From assembly GCF_000023785.1 (NCBI RefSeq), contig NC_012982.1, forward strand, positions 3,224,001-3,288,000: a stretch of DNA of 64,000 nucleotides, in the 5' to 3' direction. The notes under the pieces were generated by a model. The model was not told where the DNA came from. It ran no database searches and worked only from the letters and a program-made list of their open reading frames with translations. Positions 1 to 7,241 of this stretch are shown here, one piece after another. Numbering within the stretch: position 1 is the first letter of the stretch; the number at the start of each line of letters is the position of its first letter. The position numbers and the translations under genes are program-made. This stretch comes from Hirschia baltica ATCC 49814 (lineage in GTDB: Bacteria; Pseudomonadota; Alphaproteobacteria; Caulobacterales; Hyphomonadaceae).

Positions 1-339
1 GTCAAACGGTTTTGGAATATCACATGCCTGCAACATCACGGGACATAATTTACCATTCACACGGGCATCATCAGCTTCAGAGCGCACCCAATCAGATGCC
101 ACTGCATTCTCCGTCCAGCAGACCACAACCGCTTTGGCGTCTTTTAAAGCCTTCTCGATAGTGATCTCATAACTATCACCAGGCAATAAAGAGCGGTCCC
201 ACCAAACATTCAAACCAGCTTTGGTTAGCGCACTTGCGACCATTGCTGCTTTATCGCGATCTTTAGAGCTGTAAGATATAAAAACGTCAGTTTTTTCAGC
301 AGTCGAGTTCGCTATTTCAATGTTTTTGGCGTCTGTCAT
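1..339 (-). CDS. TIR-domain protein, N-terminal part (runs off the window)
   Basis: Reading the minus strand from an ATG at 339 gives 113 open codons to the window edge, so only the N-terminus is visible. Residues 18-30 (DVFISYSSKDRDK) are the first strand and box 1 of a TIR domain, GLNVWWDRSLLPGD (42-55) is the BB-loop region, and Glu88 in SDWVRSE sits where bacterial TIR enzymes carry the catalytic glutamate. TIR proteins of bacteria commonly cleave NAD+ or make cyclic ADP-ribose derivatives, in defence (for example Thoeris) or signalling; the effector or sensor domain that would decide this lies outside the window. A membrane-protein gene starts divergently at 537. The TIR assignment is firm; any role in phage defence is only a possibility. 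Confidence 0.85.
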   Translation of the reverse strand, partial: MTDAKNIEIANSTAEKTDVFISYSSKDRDKAAMVASALTKAGLNVWWDRSLLPGDSYEITIEKALKDAKAVVVCWTENAVASDWVRSEADDARVNGKLCPVMLQACDIPKPFD

Positions 340-461
340 GGTTTCTGTCCCATATTTAACCTAAAAAACGTCTAGCATTCACAATGAAGTGACGTAAGGA
401 CTTTATCAAGAATATAAGTTTCCCCCTTGAAGCGATTCACGGTCTGGGCTTTCTTAAAGCA

Positions 462-481
462 ACTGAACTGTATTGTTCAGT
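462..481. promoter_or_regulatory. Inverted repeat between the TIR gene and the membrane-protein gene
   Basis: ACTGAAC (462-468) and GTTCAGT (475-481) are perfect inverted copies around a 6-base centre, lying in the 197-base divergent gap. A T-run follows at 487-494. It could be an operator shared by the two divergent genes; the stem is too short to call a terminator. Confidence 0.3.
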
Positions 482-536
482 CTAGGCTTTTTTTGGTTAA
501 GTCGTAGAGTATCGCCTAGACGTTTGAGGAGTTTGC

Positions 537-1919
537 GTGTCCGATAGTGCATTGTCAAAAATAGGTCGCTTCTGGTCATTCCTCACAGGTCACGGCGCAA
601 GTCTTGTTGCTCTGGCGGGTTTTATCGTCGTCTCCATTATCGCCACTGCTATGGGATTTTCAGATCTGCGCATGGCAAATGCAGGTAAGACCTCCCTCAC
701 CCTCGCAGAAGCCGCACCCATATGGGGCATCACAATTTTTGTCGTCCTCACAATGGTTGCAGGCTTAAACGCAGCACTCGGCGTCGGCATGAAGCCGGTC
801 CGCGAAACGCCGACCAAGAACGACCTTCTAGAAAACCCGGACGCAAAACCAAAAACATTTAAACGCCGCATCATGCTGCGTATTCTTGCCTGCTTCTTTT
901 ACCTATTCTTCGCCTTCTGGTCTGTTGGATTTGGATATGGTTTCTTCTGGAAAGAATTGGCTGGTGAAGAATTTACCCGCAATCAATTTTCCGCTGCCAT
1001 TGAAAAAGTCTCTACATCTGTCGATGCCGCCAATGAAGCCCTCAGCATTGTGGAAACATCCGTAATCGGCGCATCCACCACCGCTCGCGAGCGCGCAGAC
1101 ATTGAAGCCAGCCAAGGCGGCACATGTTCAAACCGTCCCAATTCCAAAGAAGGAGATGGCCCCCTCACCCGCGCACGTTTCGCCTTCGCTGATCGCGCCA
1201 AAGCCTTGCGGGATGATGTATCCGATAGTTGGATTGGCCGCCTCACAAATGACCGCACAATATTGCAGCACCGTATCAGCGCGCTATCCACAAACATCGT
1301 ACCTTCAGGCGTCACAAACCCTGAAGAAATTGCGCTATTAGAACAATTAGCCATTGCGCCGCGCTTATCCTCAACCGATAGAGAACGCGTCTTCACCCAA
1401 GTTTTTGATGATGCCCGTGCCTTTACCGCAAAAGCCAACGCCTTACGCATATCAAATGCGCCGCTATTTGCTGACCGTCTTGAAACGCTCGCAGCCAATG
1501 TTGGTCCTGATCCACAAAACCCAAACCGCGCAGATCCGTCACGCACTAATGATTCTTCTTATTGTTGGGATACGGTCCTCACCGAAAAACTACGCGCATC
1601 TGCGCAATCCTTGCGCTCCCTCGAAGATATGAAAGCGCCGGAGTTTGAATTTACTGAAGGCCCAAAAGCGACACGCGCAGCTTTCTTCAATTTGGCAAAA
1701 ACCATCACACCCCCTTGGGACAAAACAACAAATTTTGGTGAAAAAGAATTTATCGCGCTCTTCGCCAGTATCGCCGTCGATCTTGGTATTATGTTCCTAA
1801 CGCTCATACGCGCCATGATGGAAAACAAAGGCAAAAAACGCACAGCACGCCGGCCACAAATAATGCGCCTTGCTGATATTCAAGAAGCCAATAGACAAGC
1901 CGATTTTGGCCCCAGATAA
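537..1919 (+). CDS. Hypothetical multi-pass membrane protein with large central soluble region
   Basis: The product is 460 residues starting at a GTG preceded by GAGGA at 526-530. I do not recognise the family. It has three hydrophobic segments near the N-terminus (about 21-41, 61-84, 112-137), a soluble and partly helical region of about 260 residues containing two cysteines (in GGTCSNRP and SSYCWDT), one more hydrophobic segment at about 405-428 and a basic C-terminal tail (KGKKRTARRPQ). The layout suggests a sensor or channel-like protein with an extracytoplasmic helical domain between the third and fourth helices. It is divergent from the TIR-domain gene, which is compatible with a shared defence or stress function, but nothing in the sequence proves a link. 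Confidence 0.75.
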   Translation: MSDSALSKIGRFWSFLTGHGASLVALAGFIVVSIIATAMGFSDLRMANAGKTSLTLAEAAPIWGITIFVVLTMVAGLNAALGVGMKPVRETPTKNDLLENPDAKPKTFKRRIMLRILACFFYLFFAFWSVGFGYGFFWKELAGEEFTRNQFSAAIEKVSTSVDAANEALSIVETSVIGASTTARERADIEASQGGTCSNRPNSKEGDGPLTRARFAFADRAKALRDDVSDSWIGRLTNDRTILQHRISALSTNIVPSGVTNPEEIALLEQLAIAPRLSSTDRERVFTQVFDDARAFTAKANALRISNAPLFADRLETLAANVGPDPQNPNRADPSRTNDSSYCWDTVLTEKLRASAQSLRSLEDMKAPEFEFTEGPKATRAAFFNLAKTITPPWDKTTNFGEKEFIALFASIAVDLGIMFLTLIRAMMENKGKKRTARRPQIMRLADIQEANRQADFGPR

Positions 1920-1923
1920 TGTG

Positions 1924-2958
1924 TTATAAAGTTTTGCTATTTCTACCCTTGAAACGGCCTAACTTTTTGTTCTGCTCTTTTTTGAACATATAGTTTTCCG
2001 TTTCCAAAGGGACATACACCTCTCCCTGAACATGGTTTGCAGATTCCTTGTTTTTTCCTTGCAAGAAAACACCATGTCCATGCGGCTGATCGCCAAACCA
2101 TGCGCCAACCCATGTCAAAACATCATCAAACCCAACACCAAAACCAACCCTTACGCCATTGATAAACTGACCGCTATAGGTCTGGTCTCTGCCATCCACT
2201 TTCTGCGTCAAAATTCCAAACCCATGCGCATCTATGCCATCGGTTTCACCTTCATACAGAATATCCTCGACAAACTCTGTCTTTTTCCATTTGATCCGGC
2301 CCCAACACACACCAGCGGAATTTGGTTTTGTATGAGAAAATGACTTTCCCAATTCTTCGCGTGCCATAGCCGCCGCCTCCTCGGCGCGACGCTCTGAATA
2401 CCGCGCTGATATAAAGGCCTGTCCTGCTTCATCAGTATAGTCTTCAGCATCAACAAGGCGCTGAAACTCAGTTCCAGCCTTGCGCGCAAAAGTCAGCGTA
2501 TAGCGCTCCATGCGCGCTTCATCCGCCTGTTTTATACTCTCTTCTAATTCGACGAAATCAATATTGAGGGAATCCTCCCCCTCCTCAAAAATTTCCTTGG
2601 CGCGAAATGGCAGGCTCGGCATTCCAATCTGGCGCCCAATCACTCGCAGCAGCGTCTTCCACTCATCCTCCAACCCGGACATCGTCGCAGTGGTGATGCG
2701 AAATACACCTTTTGCAACCTGTTTGGGCGGATCATTATCAAGCACCACATAATGTGACCCGTCCGTTGTCGTGGGGTCCAAGATCATAAATGTTTCAGAA
2801 CGTGCGCCCAGTAAAATCAAATCAGGTGGAAAATGCAGAGAACTTTCGTCTATCTCTTCTGTTCGCACCTCAAACCGGCGCAGCCAGTTTAAAAACTCAA
2901 CCATCAGCTCAGGATCTATATCATCACACATATATGTAAGTGGACGCGCTGTAGACAT
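1924..2958 (-). CDS. Hypothetical protein with C-terminal MORN-like repeats
   Basis: A 344-residue soluble protein with no signal peptide. The first 210 residues match nothing I recognise; they contain an acidic, helix-rich stretch (about 125-200). The last third carries degenerate MORN-type repeats: HGFGIL near 245, YSGQFINGVRVGFGVG at 261-276 and WVGAWFGDQPHGHGV at 284-298. MORN repeats act as protein- or lipid-contact modules. The gene is convergent with the membrane protein ending at 1919, with four bases between the two stop codons. A TTAACCAT octamer resembling a CtrA half-site lies at 2996-3003, upstream of its start. Function unknown. Confidence 0.7.
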   Translation of the reverse strand: MSTARPLTYMCDDIDPELMVEFLNWLRRFEVRTEEIDESSLHFPPDLILLGARSETFMILDPTTTDGSHYVVLDNDPPKQVAKGVFRITTATMSGLEDEWKTLLRVIGRQIGMPSLPFRAKEIFEEGEDSLNIDFVELEESIKQADEARMERYTLTFARKAGTEFQRLVDAEDYTDEAGQAFISARYSERRAEEAAAMAREELGKSFSHTKPNSAGVCWGRIKWKKTEFVEDILYEGETDGIDAHGFGILTQKVDGRDQTYSGQFINGVRVGFGVGFDDVLTWVGAWFGDQPHGHGVFLQGKNKESANHVQGEVYVPLETENYMFKKEQNKKLGRFKGRNSKTL

Positions 2959-3079
2959 AAATTCACCTGCTTAAAATTGCGAAGACATACGAACATTAAC
3001 CATGTTGGAAATTTACGCCCAAACAATGGCTCAGGGCTAGCCCTGATTTTCAATTGCACGCACGAAAGCCAAATCAAGG

Positions 3080-4255
3080 CTACATTCCTGGACGCGGCTT
3101 ATCATTTTTCGGCATTATTGACTCAAATGGCACGCGATCATTGCCCTTTGCGCCCTTGCTGGGCTGTTCTTTGTCGGCACTTCGAGTTGAATTTTTCTGA
3201 TAACCATATTTGCGCAATAATCCGCGAAACTGATTATAAGACAGACCAAGATGCTCTGCCGTGTTTTTCTGGTGGCCGCCACACGCTGCAAAAGCATCAT
3301 CAATCAGCCTTTGCTCAAAAGCCGCTGTCTGTTTTTCAAAATCAATCGGCGCATGCGAATTATGATGCTCCAGCGCTTCTCCAAGATAATCAATTTCCTC
3401 GGTCGGAATTTGTTGCTGCTTATTTTGTCCCTCACCGCCAAGCTCCACGGCGGGTCTAAACCCTGATGCAAATGGATCAAGCGCATCCATATTGAGATTA
3501 ACCGGCACATCTATCTCATGCGGCGCGCGCATCGCAAGGTCACGATACACGGCGCGCTCGGATGCATTCTTCAATTCGCGCACATTCCCCGGCCAGTCAT
3601 GCGCTTTAAAGGCAGCAATTGCGCCGCGCGAAAACCCCGGAAAAACAAATCCAAGTTCGCGCGCCATCTTGTTTCCGAAATACTCAGCCAGCTCCGCAAT
3701 ATCTTCACCGCGCGCCCGCAAGGGGGCCAACGTAATCACATCAAATGCCAAACGATCGAGAAGGTCAGCACGAAACCTTCCATCATTTGCGCGCGATGGC
3801 AAATCAACATTCGTCGCGCCAACCACGCGCACATCACAATGCAAAACTTCCTCGCCGCCCAAGCGTTGAAATTCTCCATACTCAATCACACGCAACAGCT
3901 TTTCCTGCACTTCCATACTCGCCGTTGCGATCTCATCGAGAAAAAGCGTGCCTTTATCGGCCTGCTCAAATCGTCCCAACCGGCGCTTAGTCGCCCCCGT
4001 AAAAGCGCCCTGCTCATGACCGAATAATTCAGAGTCTAGCAAATCCTCAGACAAAGCCGCGCAATTGACCTTCACAAACGGCCCATCCCACCGTTTGGAT
4101 AAGAAATGCACACGCTCTGCAATAAGCTCTTTACCCGTTCCACGCTCGCCTACGACTAGCAAAGGCCGCTCAATAGGAGCCGCAAGTGAAACGCGCTCTA
4201 AACTCTCCAACCACGCTTGTGATTGCCCGATTAATTCTGGTGCTGATCCGATCAT
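3080..4255 (-). CDS. pspF: PspF, sigma-54 activator of the phage-shock operon
   Basis: 391 residues with no receiver or other N-terminal sensor domain, as expected for PspF. Walker A is GERGTGKE (36-43), the sigma-54 contact loop GAFTGA is at 83-88, Walker B is LFLDE (104-108), and a Fis-type helix-turn-helix lies at about 315-352. The C-terminus extends some 40 residues past the HTH, so the protein is longer than the enterobacterial one (about 325). In known systems PspF is held inactive by PspA and drives the psp promoter when the envelope is damaged. Here it is divergent from that operon, with a consensus -24/-12 promoter in the gap, the classical arrangement. Confidence 0.93.
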   Translation of the reverse strand: MIGSAPELIGQSQAWLESLERVSLAAPIERPLLVVGERGTGKELIAERVHFLSKRWDGPFVKVNCAALSEDLLDSELFGHEQGAFTGATKRRLGRFEQADKGTLFLDEIATASMEVQEKLLRVIEYGEFQRLGGEEVLHCDVRVVGATNVDLPSRANDGRFRADLLDRLAFDVITLAPLRARGEDIAELAEYFGNKMARELGFVFPGFSRGAIAAFKAHDWPGNVRELKNASERAVYRDLAMRAPHEIDVPVNLNMDALDPFASGFRPAVELGGEGQNKQQQIPTEEIDYLGEALEHHNSHAPIDFEKQTAAFEQRLIDDAFAACGGHQKNTAEHLGLSYNQFRGLLRKYGYQKNSTRSADKEQPSKGAKGNDRVPFESIMPKNDKPRPGM

Positions 4256-4391
4256 AATGCATATTATATACTATATTTGTATTTTTTCTACATTTATTTT
4301 TCGTACTTTTTATACATTTTTATTAACGCGAATCTTGCCGTAAAACTAAAAAATACAGCAAAATCAAATACTAATAAAATTAATTTAAAAC

Positions 4392-4407
4392 TGGCACGGT
4401 GTTTGCA
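4392..4407 (+). promoter_or_regulatory. Sigma-54 (-24/-12) promoter of the psp operon
   Basis: TGGCACG (4392-4398), four bases, then TTGCA (4403-4407): a full match to the sigma-54 consensus, with GG at 4393-4394 and GC at 4405-4406 correctly spaced. The predicted transcript start is near 4418. The AT-rich stretch 4256-4391 upstream is the natural place for PspF and IHF binding, though I cannot point to individual sites. Confidence 0.93.
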
Positions 4408-4461
4408 AATTACTTGGCATACACGGCGACAAAGGGGCCGCCAACAACGGAGAATAAATGC

Positions 4462-4599
4462 ATGTACGACAATACAGATCACTCAAAGTCCTCGACCGAA
4501 GACACACTTAACCGGTTGGGCAACTGGCTTAAGTCTCGCCCAATTGAAAACTGGGGTTTCTTCATTGCAGGCGTGATCATCGCACGCATTCTCTTTTAA
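4462..4599 (+). CDS. 45-residue membrane peptide, first gene of the psp operon
   Basis: ATG at 4462 follows GGAG (4449-4452) by nine bases and lies about 45 bases after the predicted transcript start. A longer reading from GTG at 4399 is excluded because that codon lies inside the promoter. The peptide has a polar N-terminus (about 30 residues) and one hydrophobic helix at the very C-terminus (NWGFFIAGVIIARILF), so it looks tail-anchored. I do not recognise a family. Position as the promoter-proximal gene just before pspA suggests a regulator or membrane partner of PspA, comparable in place but not in sequence to the small accessory Psp proteins of enterobacteria. Confidence 0.75.
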   Translation: MYDNTDHSKSSTEDTLNRLGNWLKSRPIENWGFFIAGVIIARILF

Positions 4600-4625
4600 T
4601 CACTGACCCTAAAGGATACCGAACA

Positions 4626-5294
4626 ATGGGAATTTTTTCTCGCTTTGGAGACATCATAAACTCAAATCTGAACGCCATGCTCGACAAGGCTGAAGACCCT
4701 GAGAAAATCGCACGTCTAATCATTCAAGAAATGGAAGACACACTTGTAGAAGTCCGCACAGCCGCAGCCCGCACAATGGCAGACAAAAAAGAACTTCAAC
4801 GCGAAATGCGTGAACTTCAAATTGTCCGCGATGACTGGTCTGCAAAAGCAGAACTCGCAATCGAAAAAGACCGCGAAGACCTTGCACGTGGCGCTCTCTC
4901 AGCGAAACAACGCGCCGAACGCGAAATCGAAAGCCGCAAATCAGCCCTTGCTGCAGTCGATGATGCCGCCGCAAAACGTCAGGATGATCTTGGCAAACTT
5001 CAAGCCAAACTTGAAGAAGCTAAAACCAAGCACCGCGCTTTGATGGTCCGCCGCCAAGCAGCTGAAGAACGCATCAAAGTTCGCTCACGCATTGATGATT
5101 CAAAAGTTGATGACGCATTGCACCGCTACGCAGCAGTTGAGCGCAAAGTCGATGAATTAGAAGCTTATGCCGACACATACGACCTCAAAAGCAAAACACT
5201 TGAAAGTGAATTTGCAGACCTTGAGGCCTCAGAAAGTGTCGAATTGGAATTAGCCGCCATGAAAGCGCGCAAGAAATCAGGATCGGATAACTAA
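4626..5294 (+). CDS. pspA: Phage shock protein A
   Basis: 222 residues, the normal PspA length. The N-terminal amphipathic helix (MGIFSRFGDIINSNLNAMLD) and the following PEKIARLIIQEMED are family hallmarks, and the rest is almost entirely coiled coil. PspA is a peripheral inner-membrane ESCRT-III-like protein that stabilises damaged membranes and, when idle, inhibits PspF. It is the second gene of the operon and its stop codon shares one base with the pspB start (TAATG at 5292-5296), which implies coupled translation. Confidence 0.96.
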   Translation: MGIFSRFGDIINSNLNAMLDKAEDPEKIARLIIQEMEDTLVEVRTAAARTMADKKELQREMRELQIVRDDWSAKAELAIEKDREDLARGALSAKQRAEREIESRKSALAAVDDAAAKRQDDLGKLQAKLEEAKTKHRALMVRRQAAEERIKVRSRIDDSKVDDALHRYAAVERKVDELEAYADTYDLKSKTLESEFADLEASESVELELAAMKARKKSGSDN

Positions 5295-5554
5295 TGGACG
5301 AAGATATCCTCATCCCGATTATCGCAATCCTGTCGATATTCGTGATCTTCCCCGGCATGTGCATGCATTACTTTACAATGTGGCGCAGCAATAAAGGCCT
5401 CTCAGCAGATGACGAGAGAATGCTGGAAGATTTATGGCGTTCCGCCCGCACAATGGAGCGCCGCATCGAAACAATAGAAAAGCTGATCGAACCAGAGGGG
5501 CCTGAAAAAGCCCCTCGCCGCCCCAGAAGCGATTTTCGCGACCTCGACGGTTAA
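5294..5554 (+). CDS. pspB: Phage shock protein B
   Basis: 86 residues: one N-terminal membrane helix (about 5-27), then a helical cytoplasmic tail with RIETIEKLIEPEGPEK, the PspB signature area. It ends RSDFRDLDG, slightly longer than the 74-residue enterobacterial protein. PspB and PspC sense inner-membrane stress and draw PspA away from PspF. Its start overlaps the pspA stop by one base. The tail module (R-x-E-x-hydrophobic-E followed by F-R-D-L) recurs in PspC and three later small proteins of this operon. Confidence 0.93.
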   Translation: MDEDILIPIIAILSIFVIFPGMCMHYFTMWRSNKGLSADDERMLEDLWRSARTMERRIETIEKLIEPEGPEKAPRRPRSDFRDLDG

Positions 5555-5586
5555 TACGATCAATTCAGAATAGAAAGAATTTTAAG

Positions 5587-5991
5587 ATGGACGAGTATTC
5601 AAACTATAAAAATCCTAAGAGATTTTACCGCCCGACAAATGACCGCATGATTGGTGGTGTTTGTGCCGGTATCGCCGAGCGCATGGGATGGGACCCGTTA
5701 TTGGTTCGTATCGCAGCCGTTGTATCTATGATTACAGGTGTATTTTCCGGTGTTGTTTTTGCCGGATATCTCATCACATGGGCTGTCACACCCAAGCGTC
5801 GCACAATGCACAATATGACAAAGGACGAAGAGTCTTTTTGGCAGGGCGTATCTGACCGCCCGAAAGTTACACTGTCTAACATCAGATACAAATTCATGGA
5901 CCTAGAAGACCGGATGCAGGGTGTAGAAAAAGCCGTCACATCAGATGAATGGCGCCTACGCAGACAATTTCGTGATCTAGAAAAAAGTTAG
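5587..5991 (+). CDS. pspC: Phage shock protein C
   Basis: 134 residues. The PspC domain covers about 12-70, with the signature MIGGVCAGIAERMGWDP and a long hydrophobic stretch at 38-68. The C-terminal tail (105-134) contains RMQGVEKAVTSDEWRLRRQF and then RDL, a helical module also present in the three small proteins encoded downstream. PspC acts with PspB as the membrane sensor of the Psp response. The gene lies 32 bases after pspB in the same orientation and is surely co-transcribed. Confidence 0.94.
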   Translation: MDEYSNYKNPKRFYRPTNDRMIGGVCAGIAERMGWDPLLVRIAAVVSMITGVFSGVVFAGYLITWAVTPKRRTMHNMTKDEESFWQGVSDRPKVTLSNIRYKFMDLEDRMQGVEKAVTSDEWRLRRQFRDLEKS

Positions 5992-6011
5992 CAAAAATCG
6001 AGCTGTATTAT

Positions 6012-6039
6012 CGGACCTCCCAAAAAATATAATGGTCCG
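6012..6039 (+). promoter_or_regulatory. Intercistronic hairpin after pspC
   Basis: CGGACC (6012-6017) pairs perfectly with GGTCCG (6034-6039) around a 16-base AT-rich loop. No T-run follows, so it is unlikely to be a full terminator. It may stabilise or process the psp transcript and set lower expression of the distal genes. Confidence 0.4.
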
Positions 6040-6073
6040 GTAGCGCAGCGAGAAGCAGAAGAGGGAAAATAAA

Positions 6074-6331
6074 ATGGCACTGCAATTCTCAACACGCGTC
6101 ATAGCGGCAACAAGCCTACTGACAACTGGTTTAATCGCCCTGACAATCGCATCTCAGAATGGTGAAATCAGCGTTCGAACCGCCGGCTTAGAAGTGAAAT
6201 ACTTCCAAGCAGACGCACAAACAGGCAAAGCACTTGAAATCAATCAGGAACAATGCCCGCCGCAATGCCCTCTTCTCGATATCAATTGGAAAAAATACGC
6301 AGACGCAACTAGCTTGAAGATTTTACGCTAG
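6074..6331 (+). CDS. Small membrane-anchored or secreted protein in the psp operon, unknown
   Basis: 85 residues after GAGGG (6060-6064). The N-terminus has one hydrophobic helix (about 9-26, AATSLLTTGLIALTIAS) that could be a signal anchor, followed by a soluble part with a cysteine-proline cluster (EQCPPQCPLLD). I know no family for it. It lies between pspC and three PspB-like proteins in the same direction, so it is probably under the same sigma-54 promoter. Unlike its neighbours it lacks the shared C-terminal R-E-R-F helix module, and its conserved-looking part would face the periplasm if the helix is an anchor. Confidence 0.65.
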   Translation: MALQFSTRVIAATSLLTTGLIALTIASQNGEISVRTAGLEVKYFQADAQTGKALEINQEQCPPQCPLLDINWKKYADATSLKILR

Positions 6332-6385
6332 ACATCGAATTTTCTGCTAAATTGCAAACGACAACAAGAAAGAGGAGACAGAAAA

Positions 6386-6691
6386 ATGGAAGGCGGACAA
6401 GTAATGGTCGTCTGCATCGTGGCGCTAGTGATGTTGACCAGCCTGATCAAGGCATCAATCCAAAGCAAAAACAATGCAAACAAAAAAGATATGCGGAAGG
6501 CAAACGAAAACACTGCTCAAACAGACGAATTGCTTTTCAAAATGAACGACCAGCTCGACCGCATTACAGCCAGACTAACAGCGCTGGAAACCATTGTGAC
6601 CGACGAAGACCGCGAGCTTAAACGTGAGTTCCAAACCTTAAAAAGCGACGTTTCCAATGTCCGTAAATCCGTAGACACAGACCGTTATTAA
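6386..6691 (+). CDS. PspB-like small membrane protein, paralogue 1
   Basis: 101 residues preceded by GAGGAG (6371-6376). One N-terminal membrane helix (about 6-23), then a coiled-coil tail with RITARLTALETIVTDEDREL and KREFQTL. The order helix, linker, heptad region and R-x3-LE-x5-D-x4-LKR-x-F motif copies the PspB/PspC tail. It is not a strict PspB by sequence in the membrane part. Likely role: an extra sensor or oligomerisation partner in the Psp membrane complex (inference from context and shared module). Confidence 0.75.
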   Translation: MEGGQVMVVCIVALVMLTSLIKASIQSKNNANKKDMRKANENTAQTDELLFKMNDQLDRITARLTALETIVTDEDRELKREFQTLKSDVSNVRKSVDTDRY

Positions 6692-6706
6692 GAGAAAGCC
6701 CAAATT

Positions 6707-6931
6707 ATGGATGTATTTGTATTTGTCGTCATTATCGTTGCCATTGGTTGCGGCACAGGAATTGTCACCTCCTATTTTGAAAATAAAGGCAAGTCCGGAA
6801 GCAAGATTAGCGACGCAGAGTTTGCCGAAATCGTCAGCAAATTAGACAAAACCATTACCCGCGTTGAAACACTTGAGCGCTTGGCCCTCGATAGCGACCA
6901 AGACCTCAAACGAGAATTTCGCAACCTTTAG
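6707..6931 (+). CDS. PspB-like small membrane protein, paralogue 2
   Basis: 74 residues, exactly enterobacterial PspB length. N-terminal helix VFVFVVIIVAIGCGTGIVTS (3-22), then YFENKGKSG and a coiled coil ending RVETLERLALDSDQDLKREF-RNL. It is a close sister of the protein encoded at 6977: both begin MD(V/I)(F/Y)VF, both have a YFE motif after the helix, and both have LD-x4-TR-x-ETLERLA. It starts 15 bases after the previous gene, so the genes are translated from one message. Confidence 0.78.
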   Translation: MDVFVFVVIIVAIGCGTGIVTSYFENKGKSGSKISDAEFAEIVSKLDKTITRVETLERLALDSDQDLKREFRNL

Positions 6932-6976
6932 TGAATACAATATAAGCACTCACTCTATTTCAAACAGGCAAATGTT

Positions 6977-7222
6977 ATGGATATTTATGTATTTTTTCTG
7001 CTGTTAGCCGTCATCATATTCGTGACTTGCGGCGTCACAATCTATTTTGAGGCCAAAGTCACCGCAGGAAGCCGCGTCACGGAAGGTCAGTTCAAAGAAC
7101 TTACTGAAAAACTGGATATCGCCCTCACAAGAATTGAAACGCTGGAACGTCTAGCCACAGACGAAAACGAGCACCTCAAACGCCGCTTTGATGAAATATC
7201 AAAACAGCCAAATTACGCCTAA
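6977..7222 (+). CDS. PspB-like small membrane protein, paralogue 3
   Basis: 81 residues; membrane helix about 3-23, then IYFEAKVTAGSRVTEGQF, a heptad region and RIETLERLATDENEHLKRRF. Clearly a tandem duplicate relative of the protein encoded just upstream. It is the last gene of the psp operon: 19 bases after its stop comes the stop codon of the opposing mnmC gene. No good terminator hairpin was seen in that gap, so read-through antisense into mnmC is possible. Confidence 0.78.
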   Translation: MDIYVFFLLLAVIIFVTCGVTIYFEAKVTAGSRVTEGQFKELTEKLDIALTRIETLERLATDENEHLKRRFDEISKQPNYA

Positions 7223-7241
7223 GATAATTTATGACACACAC

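Noticed and set aside
2996-3003. CtrA site upstream of the MORN gene
   Set aside because: Only one TTAACCAT half-site and no second TTAA at seven bases; chance is likely in AT-rich sequence.
4399-4461. Longer GTG-started reading of the first psp gene
   Set aside because: The GTG lies inside the -24/-12 promoter, before the transcript start; ATG 4462 has a ribosome site.
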